Assembly (NCBI GenBank): GCA_963831235.1
Contig: CAWHPS010000022.1
Span: forward strand, 1 to 19,109
Source: CAWHPS01 sp963831235
GTDB lineage: Bacteria; Fibrobacterota; OXYB2-FULL-49-7; JAEUSG01
Direction of reading: 5' to 3'
Length of the DNA stretch: 19,109 nucleotides
A program made the translations under genes and the position numbers. Position 1 is the stretch's first letter, and each line of letters opens with the position of its first letter. This document shows positions 16,323 through 19,109 of the stretch, piece after piece. The notes under the pieces were generated by a model. It saw only the letters and a program-made list of their open reading frames with translations, did not search any database and was not told the DNA's origin.

Positions 16323-17285
16323 ATGAGTTTTTGGAAGAAGAAAAACACACAGGAAAAAAGCGATCAATCTTTAAAGGTGAATAATCAAAGTCTGCAGGCG
16401 CAACCTGACGAGTCCCATAAATGTCCTCGATGCGGTGCTGGTGTACCTATTGATGCGCAGTTCTGCAATTCATGCGGTGAACGAATTGGAACACAAACTC
16501 AGGAAAATGTCGCCACTGGCCCGCAAACTGTCAGGGTTTTTATTAGCTACAGCCATGAAAATGACATCTGGCTTCGGCCATATATCGACAAGGAAGAAAA
16601 AGAGAAAAACAAACGCTATTTCCTTGGTTGGTGGAACAAGAAATATGAAAAAAGAGCCACATTCTGGTGGGATAGGGAAATTAGGGGTGGAGACCGATGG
16701 AGAAATAAGATATACGAACATATCGATAATGCTGATATTGCGGTTTTGTTTATTACCAAAGATTTCATAGCTTCAGATTTTATTATGAAGGAAGAAATGC
16801 CGCGGATTATGGCTCGTACCAGACGAAATGCTCTTGAAATTCTACCAATATTGCTGCAGCCGGCTGATTATCAGGAACTTCAGCTTGATGGTATTTTCCA
16901 GATTACACCTGGTAAGCCAACTCCTTTGAGCAAATTTCTTCCGACTCAGTTCGATAATGATTGGGAGGAGGCCCTTCTCGAAATTACCACATCACTCGAC
17001 AATGCAATCAAACGTGTTATAACGCGTAGAGAAAAATTGCAACAGGTTACGAAAGAGCAACACATTGAACCCGCACGGGTTGTTTCAATTTCATCAATAA
17101 TACCGATTCCAGAAGGAAGCGCCAAAGTGGAGTCCACGGGAAAGGCTGAACATAAGCCACCGGAAGCCCCGATAATGTCCGCGCAGCAACAAACGCCGGA
17201 TCAGGGACTGGATGGGAAAAGGGTGCATTCCCGTTTTGTGGGTGACATTATGAGTGATCTCCTGCCGATGCGGTGGTTGCCATGA
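16323..17285 (+). CDS. Zinc-ribbon/TIR-domain protein, 3' end replaced by an insertion sequence
   Basis: A 320-residue frame starting at an ATG with GAAAGGG at good spacing. An N-terminal zinc ribbon (C34-x2-C37, C48-x2-C51) precedes a TIR domain from about residue 69 (VRVFISYSHENDIWLRPYI) to about 215. The conserved segments WWDREIRGGDRW, ADIAVLFITKDFIASDFIMKEE and EILPILLQP are visible. E157 or E158 is the best candidate for the catalytic glutamate used by NAD-cleaving TIR enzymes. A Pro/Gln-rich linker follows (about 245-297). The native sequence ends at residue 300: codons 301-320 are read from the ISKra4-like element, so any C-terminal domain is lost or displaced. It is divergent from the GHKL operon across a 0.3-kb region. 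TIR proteins of this style often act in phage defence or signalling; NADase activity is inference. Confidence 0.85.
   Translation: MSFWKKKNTQEKSDQSLKVNNQSLQAQPDESHKCPRCGAGVPIDAQFCNSCGERIGTQTQENVATGPQTVRVFISYSHENDIWLRPYIDKEEKEKNKRYFLGWWNKKYEKRATFWWDREIRGGDRWRNKIYEHIDNADIAVLFITKDFIASDFIMKEEMPRIMARTRRNALEILPILLQPADYQELQLDGIFQITPGKPTPLSKFLPTQFDNDWEEALLEITTSLDNAIKRVITRREKLQQVTKEQHIEPARVVSISSIIPIPEGSAKVESTGKAEHKPPEAPIMSAQQQTPDQGLDGKRVHSRFVGDIMSDLLPMRWLP
17224..17243 (+). repeat. Left terminal inverted repeat of the ISKra4-like element
   Basis: 18 of 20 bases match the reverse complement of 19090-19109. The transposase stop (17248-17250) lies five bases inside it. Confidence 0.8.
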
Positions 17286-18661
17286 GAAAGAGATCGTTCC
17301 AGCGTCCCGCTTTGTAGTATGAGCGTAGCATGATCATAGCTTCCGCATTCTGTTCCAGCCAAAAGATGCCATTTCCTTTCATGCGCAGATTCACCACTCG
17401 CCTGATTGCGCTTTCCATTGGGCCGCTGCCAATGGGGAGATTGTTTTTCCGGGCCAATGCGTATTGCATTCTCTGAATATTACCTTCGAAATAATTTCTT
17501 TCACGCGTTATCAGTTTGCCATTTCAACCCCGAGAGATTTCGCGTACTGCCTCCACAACCTCCTCATTCTTTCCCACCCACAGATAACCCTTTAAGCGGC
17601 TTACCCATTGACGGCGTCGTTTTTCCGGCCAACGCTTGCACAGCTTTGCCACGGCGTTGAGGTGCTCCACGGCATGATAGAAATCAACAATTTGGTAGAC
17701 CTTTGCCGGGTCAAGCCCGAGTTCTTTTATGAGCAGCAGAACCCGGGCCCATATCCAAGGTGCTCCGTCAGCAATAAAAAGGACCTGATCGGCGCTGGTG
17801 ATATTGAGTGCTGTCAGGTAATATCCAAGGAGCATGAAGACGGCATCGGGACCATTCAGCGTGCCGTCAATCCACGGCGCAAAATCACGACAGATAGTCC
17901 CATCACCCTCCAGAAACCAGATATGGAGCAGTTTGGGTTCACGCCAATCTGCCTTGAAACGACTTCGCTTTTTCGAGGTCTTTTTACCCTGCTTGGGCGT
18001 ACGAATTCGGATGCGTCCACCATCCACGGAAACAGCACATCGTTTGCCGGCAACGGTATTGGAAAGCGTGAGGGGGATGGCTTGCTGTACGGAACGGGCG
18101 GTATCGGCGAAATGATAGGTCAGACGGCGTAGGGTCTTGATATCAATGCTGCGTCCTCGTTCCTGGAGTATCACAACGGCTTCTTTGAGTGAGCATAACG
18201 CCGTAGCCAATTGCGTTATCTCACTTGCGGCCACCGGCGTATGGTGGGCGAGGACGCCAAGCAGTGTTAACTCGGGAAAGAACCCTTTTTTTTGCTGCAG
18301 GCCGGTGAACCTGCCCCGCCTTATAGTAATAGGTCGTTTCCACCGTGAAAGGATTGCCCCGATAGGGCTGTATCTCAACATCACGCTTGCCGTGGTTTTT
18401 CATGCGTACGGTAGCCCCCTTTGCCAATAACCGTCCCTGGGTAATAAGGTCCTGGTCTTGCAGAGAGTGTTTGATGACAGTTTTGATGACCTCCCCGGCC
18501 ATTCCATCGGTAATTGCGGCAATTTCCAATTCTGTTTTTCGCAATTGTTCCGCGTTGCGTACAACGCCGGTGTCGGCAATCTTGTTCAACAAGCCCTCTA
18601 TTTGTTCCATCATGCGAAGTTTGAGTTCTTCTCTCTCCTGTTCAGACATATTCCCGCTCAT
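17248..18661 (-). pseudogene. ISKra4-like DDE transposase, frameshifted and with an in-frame TGA
   Basis: The first segment starts at the ATG at 18661, overlapping the upstream gene by ATGA, and runs to the A8 run at 18293-18286. The similarity then continues in a frame reached by skipping one base (...TTYYYKAG then KKGFFPEL), giving the GFFP segment typical of the family. The second segment carries VSVDGGRIRIR (first Asp) and LFIADGAPWIW (second Asp). At 17526-17524 a TGA interrupts, but the same frame continues through LITRERNYFEGNIQRM to IGSGPMESAIRRVVNLRMKGNG with the third acidic residue and the C-terminus. Restored length is about 470 residues. The A8 could allow transcriptional slippage, but the TGA would still stop translation unless read through, so this copy is probably dead. 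ISKra4 assignment is from motif memory. Confidence 0.75.
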
Positions 18662-19002
18662 CGCTTGTCCTCCTTTGATTGCTGTAATCCCCCGTTACGT
18701 GCCCATAGCAAATAAGCATTCAACAGGGTGTTGTTGAGTTTTCTGAATTGTCTATAGCGCCTGATGCATTCCCGTACAGCGGATAAATCGGCGGCCTTAA
18801 TGAACATTGAGGAGCTCTTCCCGCCAACGGTAAAGCTGAGCTGGTAATAAGGGCCGTGTTTACGAGGCTTTTCGGGGTCTTTGCAACGGCAACCCGCTTT
18901 TCCGCAGACATTCCATTGGGTGCTGATGCTGCCAGGCAACAAAGGGCCAAGTCGATAAAGTGCGTCCTTAACCTGTTGGGCAGGACGTTTATTGGCGGAC
19001 AT
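18658..19002 (-). CDS. DUF6788-type IS accessory protein
   Basis: A 114-residue protein. The start is placed at the ATG at 19002 because AGGAG lies seven bases upstream; longer frames would begin before the -10 box of the promoter at 19043-19071. The core VCGKAGCRCKDPEK (C33, C38, C40) followed by HGPYY near 49-53 matches the small cysteine-containing DUF6788 family often found beside transposases in insertion sequences. The remainder is a basic helical tail. Its stop overlaps the transposase start (ATGA), implying translational coupling. The biochemical role is unknown; zinc and nucleic-acid binding would fit the cysteines but is inference. Confidence 0.7.
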   Translation of the reverse strand: MSANKRPAQQVKDALYRLGPLLPGSISTQWNVCGKAGCRCKDPEKPRKHGPYYQLSFTVGGKSSSMFIKAADLSAVRECIRRYRQFRKLNNTLLNAYLLWARNGGLQQSKEDKR

Positions 19003-19042
19003 ATGCATGCTCCTTTCCGATTGCATTATAATTGCTATCGGA

Positions 19043-19071
19043 AATATACTAAAAAAAAGGGGCAATGTCAA
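19043..19071 (-). promoter_or_regulatory. Strong sigma-70 promoter of the ISKra4-like element
   Basis: TTGACA (19071-19066) and TATATT (19048-19043) are separated by exactly 17 bases on the minus strand. The predicted start near 19036 is followed by AAAGGAG and the ATG at 19002. The spacer contains a T8 run. Confidence 0.8.
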
Positions 19072-19089
19072 TACTTGGCTTAAAAAAAT

Positions 19090-19109
19090 ACCAACAAATC
19101 GGGAATGCA
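19090..19109 (-). repeat. Right terminal inverted repeat of the ISKra4-like element, at the window edge
   Basis: The reverse complement matches 17224-17243 at 18 of 20 positions, and its outermost base is the last base of the window. The repeat may extend further. Confidence 0.75.

Larger units (their letters stand above)
17224..19109 (-). mobile_element. ISKra4-like insertion sequence, about 1,886 bp, transposase broken
   Basis: The terminal inverted repeats TGCATTCCCGTTTTGTGGGT (17224-17243) and, in reverse complement at 19090-19109, TGCATTCCCGATTTGTTGGT match at 18 of 20 positions. Between them on the minus strand lie a strong promoter, a DUF6788-type accessory gene and a DDE transposase read in two frames plus an in-frame stop. 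The right repeat ends exactly at the window edge, so the repeat may continue and the target duplication cannot be checked. The element lies within the TIR gene. Confidence 0.8.

Noticed and set aside
1..19109. CRISPR arrays, tRNA or rRNA genes
   Set aside because: No regularly spaced repeats and no cloverleaf or rRNA-like segments were seen on either strand by eye.

Overview
The window looks like a chromosomal segment of a Gram-negative, probably anaerobic bacterium of moderate GC. The signs are a fused CoA-dehydratase activase, an alkaline-phosphatase-fold transferase anchored in the membrane, PdxB, and a sigma-54 promoter/activator pair. Desulfobacterota or a PVC-type lineage would fit, but the sequence does not fix the taxon.

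Layout. (1) 1-7397, minus strand, is ordinary chromosome: pdxB, then a sulfatase/phosphoethanolamine-transferase-like membrane protein, then a very large acyl-CoA dehydratase activase that runs off the left edge. (2) 7398-10039 is an eroded accessory stretch. It holds an orphan minus-strand terminator, an IS1595-type insertion sequence (7824-8848), an isolated SWIM zinc-finger gene, and an operator/promoter in front of two micro-ORFs, one of which may be the stump of a YkgJ-like gene. (3) 10040-17223 is the most interesting part. A minus-strand operon encodes two different GHKL/Hsp90-like ATPases followed by a sigma-54-activator-type AAA+ protein, divergent from a zinc-ribbon/TIR gene. (4) 17224-19109 is an ISKra4-like insertion sequence. 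It cuts off the 3' end of the TIR gene, and its transposase is broken by a frameshift at A8 and an in-frame TGA. The last bases of the window are its right terminal repeat.

How region 3 may work. A near-consensus -24/-12 element (16049-16064) lies just upstream of the first GHKL gene with the correct GG/GC spacing. It also moves that gene's start to 16006, where there is a strong ribosome binding site. The third gene has the Walker, GTFTGA and arginine-finger regions of a sigma-54 activator plus a possible C-terminal HTH, so the operon probably encodes its own activator. Two dyads lie 95-130 bp upstream of the predicted start, where enhancer sites usually sit. With a TIR gene opposite, this resembles an inducible stress or anti-phage module: a large unknown sensor region on the activator, two ATP-driven GHKL machines and a possible NAD-targeting TIR effector. 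The function is inference, and I do not recognise the combination as a named system. In this copy the TIR arm appears truncated by the insertion sequence.
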